DNA of 35,480 nucleotides. Source: Thiomargarita sp. (GTDB lineage: Bacteria; Pseudomonadota; Gammaproteobacteria; Beggiatoales; Beggiatoaceae). The stretch is from positions 24,563 to 60,042 of the forward strand of contig DZAL01000009.1 of assembly GCA_022729575.1 (NCBI GenBank), written 5' to 3'. The position numbers and the translations under genes are program-made. How positions within the stretch are numbered: the first letter of the stretch is position 1; every line of letters begins with the position of its first letter. Of the stretch, positions 33,916-35,480 are shown piece by piece. The notes under the pieces are model-generated. The model had not been told where the DNA came from. It made no database searches and saw only the letters and a list, made by a program, of their open reading frames with translations.

Positions 33916-34341
33916 GTGGATATTGAAACTTTAAACAACTTAAAAAAGTTGATTCGGATTATCGAAAAAGAGAAGGGAAAGGTTCATTTCTTTGGCGTGT
34001 TTGAACGAGAACGGCGTCAAGGAGAGTGGGATATTCTTTTATCTGCCGATGGCCTCGTCCCAGGCACCTTGAAGTCAATTGGGTATGTGTTTGACAAACT
34101 CAAACCCTTGGTCGGCGGTGAACAAGGGCTGTTGGAAATTGCCAAGGTGGTGTTATTTGACAAAGATGAGTATTTCGTCAATGAAGTGAGGAACATATTG
34201 GAGATGGAACAGACGACCTTGATAAAAAATGAAATCATCGGGGATGTGTCGGTGAAGAGAGGGTTTATTTTAAAATCGCCGGTGTTGAAGAAAACTCGTT
34301 CCAGTTCGCGAACGAGTCGGACGAAACGGGAAACAGGTTAG
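33916..34341 (+). CDS. Hypothetical partner of HEPN protein
   Basis: 141 residues, GTG start with AAGGAG 6 nt upstream. A compact N-terminal region contains VHFFGVFERERRQGEWDIL; the Trp-Asp strand could be part of a nucleotidyltransferase-like fold, but the GSxAxGxxxxxSDxD motif of MNT antitoxins is absent. The C-terminus is a Lys/Arg/Ser-rich tail. Pairing with HEPN suggests a toxin-antitoxin-like module; this is inference from position. Confidence 0.5.
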   Translation: MDIETLNNLKKLIRIIEKEKGKVHFFGVFERERRQGEWDILLSADGLVPGTLKSIGYVFDKLKPLVGGEQGLLEIAKVVLFDKDEYFVNEVRNILEMEQTTLIKNEIIGDVSVKRGFILKSPVLKKTRSSSRTSRTKRETG

Positions 34342-34427
34342 TTAGTTTCTACTCGTTTCTAAAATACGTGGGTATAATGAGTGAGGATAACGGATTGGTA
34401 AAATAAACGGATTAAGTCTTGGTGAGC

Positions 34428-34830
34428 GATATAGTAATAATATTCCTCTACTTTGGCTGGGATTCTGGGTAGTCCCTACCAACCAATGGAGGTATTGAAA
34501 CTCAAGGTGTTACGAGAATTTGGGTAGTCCCTCTAAATTAATGCAGGTCTTAACCTGCAAGGAGTTACCCAGGTTCCAAGTTTCCTAAACCTCAAAGGTT
34601 TAGGAAACTTAGCACTTGCCAGGTTTAGAACTCTTAGCACTCAGCGGTTAATACCTCCATTGGCTAGTAGGGACTACCGGATTCTGAGGAATAACACCCC
34701 TTCGAGGGGTGTTAAGTACTGAAGTAGAAATTTTTCGGTATTTTCGGTCGCCCCTCGCCCTCTGGGGTGAGGGAAAATACCGCAGAATTTATGCTTCAGT
34801 ACTTACTGGTGGCTAAGGCCAACCATTTTA
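34428..34830. repeat. Nested hairpin region with three inverted-repeat layers
   Basis: Opens with GATATAGTAATAATATTC (as at 11717). The outer stem is 34468-34496 with 34650-34678 (27 of 29 matches, GGTAGTCCCTACCAACCAAT side). Inside lies a perfect AAGTTTCCTAAACC hairpin (34578-34610). Next come an ATAACACCCCTTCGAGGGG palindrome (34687-34714) and a 32-bp inverted repeat (34714-34745 with 34773-34804, AAGTACTGAAG ends). No gene is supported between 34342 and 34974. Confidence 0.85.
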
Positions 34831-34929
34831 CTTTGGGTATCCACTGTTGAAGTGGTTTTTGGAGTTGATGAGACATAATTTAAGTTCTCCGATTATTTAT
34901 TGTTACTTAGGGATAATATCCCTTAATTC

Positions 34930-34962
34930 AGGGATAACACCCCTGCGAGGGGTGTTATCCCT
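34930..34962 (-). terminator. Palindrome just beyond the right-edge gene
   Basis: AGGGATAACACCCCTGCG and its complement form a near-perfect 15-bp stem, 12 bp beyond the stop of the leftward gene. It is the third member of the palindrome family seen at 22755 and 34687. Placement fits a transcript end, but there is no U-run. Confidence 0.4.
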
Positions 34963-34974
34963 CAGTTCCCGGCT

Positions 34975-35480
34975 TTATTGTTCTACCACGACTCCCTTCT
35001 CCAACTTTACATTCTTCCCTAACTTCACGCCAGACCATTTACTTCCCTTCTTCACTCGCACATTTTCCAACACTGCGGGAGACTTCTTATCTCCTTTAAT
35101 CGTCCCCTTGAGACTGCCGCCAGTAATCTTGGTACCGGCCAACAAGGTGACATCTTGGAAATAACCACCCACTTTGCTAGTATTGCGAATGGTCCCGCCC
35201 CGGGTGCCACCAATAATGGACATCCCTTTGAAGTCAAAGTCTAGCATCACCCCAAAGTTTTTAATATAACCCGTCACCACACCACCAGTCAATTTACCTT
35301 TAATGGTAATGGTGAAATTGGAGATCCAGCCAATATTAACCATGGTGCTGGATAAAACTCCATTGGAGACCATGCCCTGAGTTTGAATATCTAACTCAGT
35401 CACGAGTCGACCGCCATAGTTGCAGACTTGATTAATGGTGCCGGTGGTCTCGCAGGAGGAGGAGGCACCACCAAGTATCA
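34975..35480 (-). CDS. Partial beta-solenoid repeat protein (5' end outside window)
   Basis: 168 residues of C-terminus; the frame is open to the right edge with CETTGTINQVCNYGG upstream of the first internal Met, so the gene starts outside. Repeating Gly turns (GGVVTGYIKNFG, GGTRGGTIRNTSK, GGSLKGTIKGDKKSP) match the solenoid module of the 163-3804 protein (GGTLSGSITNNSK, GGTLAGTIQGDPKAP) in order and spacing. It ends where that protein continues into octad repeats, so it is a paralogue or truncated relative. Likely secreted; function unknown. Confidence 0.75.
   Translation of the reverse strand, partial: ILGGASSSCETTGTINQVCNYGGRLVTELDIQTQGMVSNGVLSSTMVNIGWISNFTITIKGKLTGGVVTGYIKNFGVMLDFDFKGMSIIGGTRGGTIRNTSKVGGYFQDVTLLAGTKITGGSLKGTIKGDKKSPAVLENVRVKKGSKWSGVKLGKNVKLEKGVVVEQ

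Overview
The window looks like chromosome from a large sulfur-oxidising gammaproteobacterium of the Beggiatoa/Thioploca/Thiomargarita type. This is inference. It rests on a class III (PhaC/PhaE) polyhydroxyalkanoate synthase next to acetyl-CoA synthetase, paired TPR/SPINDLY-type O-GlcNAc-transferase-like genes, Calx-beta and FG-GAP surface proteins, moderate AT richness, and very many small palindromic or inverted-repeat elements between genes. No rRNA, tRNA, CRISPR array or transposase gene was found.

Layout. (1) 163-3804 (-): large secreted Calx-beta / beta-solenoid / octad-repeat protein. A related gene fragment runs off the right edge (34975-35480, -). (2) 3908-7967 (+): two tandem TPR-glycosyltransferase-41-like proteins. 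(3) 8430-11718 (+): three-gene two-component cluster (GAF histidine kinase, single-domain receiver, receiver-histidine kinase) behind a good sigma70-type promoter. (4) 12107-12568 (-): small CopD-like membrane protein. (5) 13131-16887 (-): candidate defence operon of Panacea-type antitoxin, probable toxin partner, DUF3696-type AAA ATPase and a TOPRIM-like nuclease split by a -1 frame change. (6) 17138-17780 (-): truncated fabF remnant. (7) 18179-22567 (-): phaC, phaE, acs. (8) 23380-25733 (+): small membrane protein and DUF4139 protein. (9) 26098-28152 (-): FG-GAP/ASPIC-UnbV secreted protein; 28802-29968 (-): secreted M23 peptidase. (10) 30536-34341 (+): HTH-NTPase with candidate operators, a hypothetical, a Phd/YefM+UPF0175 composite antitoxin with a DUF3368 PIN toxin, and a HEPN protein with a partner.

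The most distinctive signal is how the small repeats interact with genes. A 44-bp-period palindrome has supplied the C-terminus of one glycosyltransferase and lies, in frame, inside a receiver domain. A 109-bp unit has triplicated the start of one gene, and a 150-bp unit has triplicated the end of another. A 71-bp internal piece of the FG-GAP gene sits displaced in a repeat-rich spacer. One repeat family abuts the truncated fabF and replaces the end of the M23 protein. So repeats here seem to edit gene boundaries rather than merely fill spacers.

The defence-type content (13131-16887 and 31808-34341) makes this an accessory, rearranging part of the genome. The PHA/acetate genes, two-component cluster and glycosyltransferases look like resident functions.
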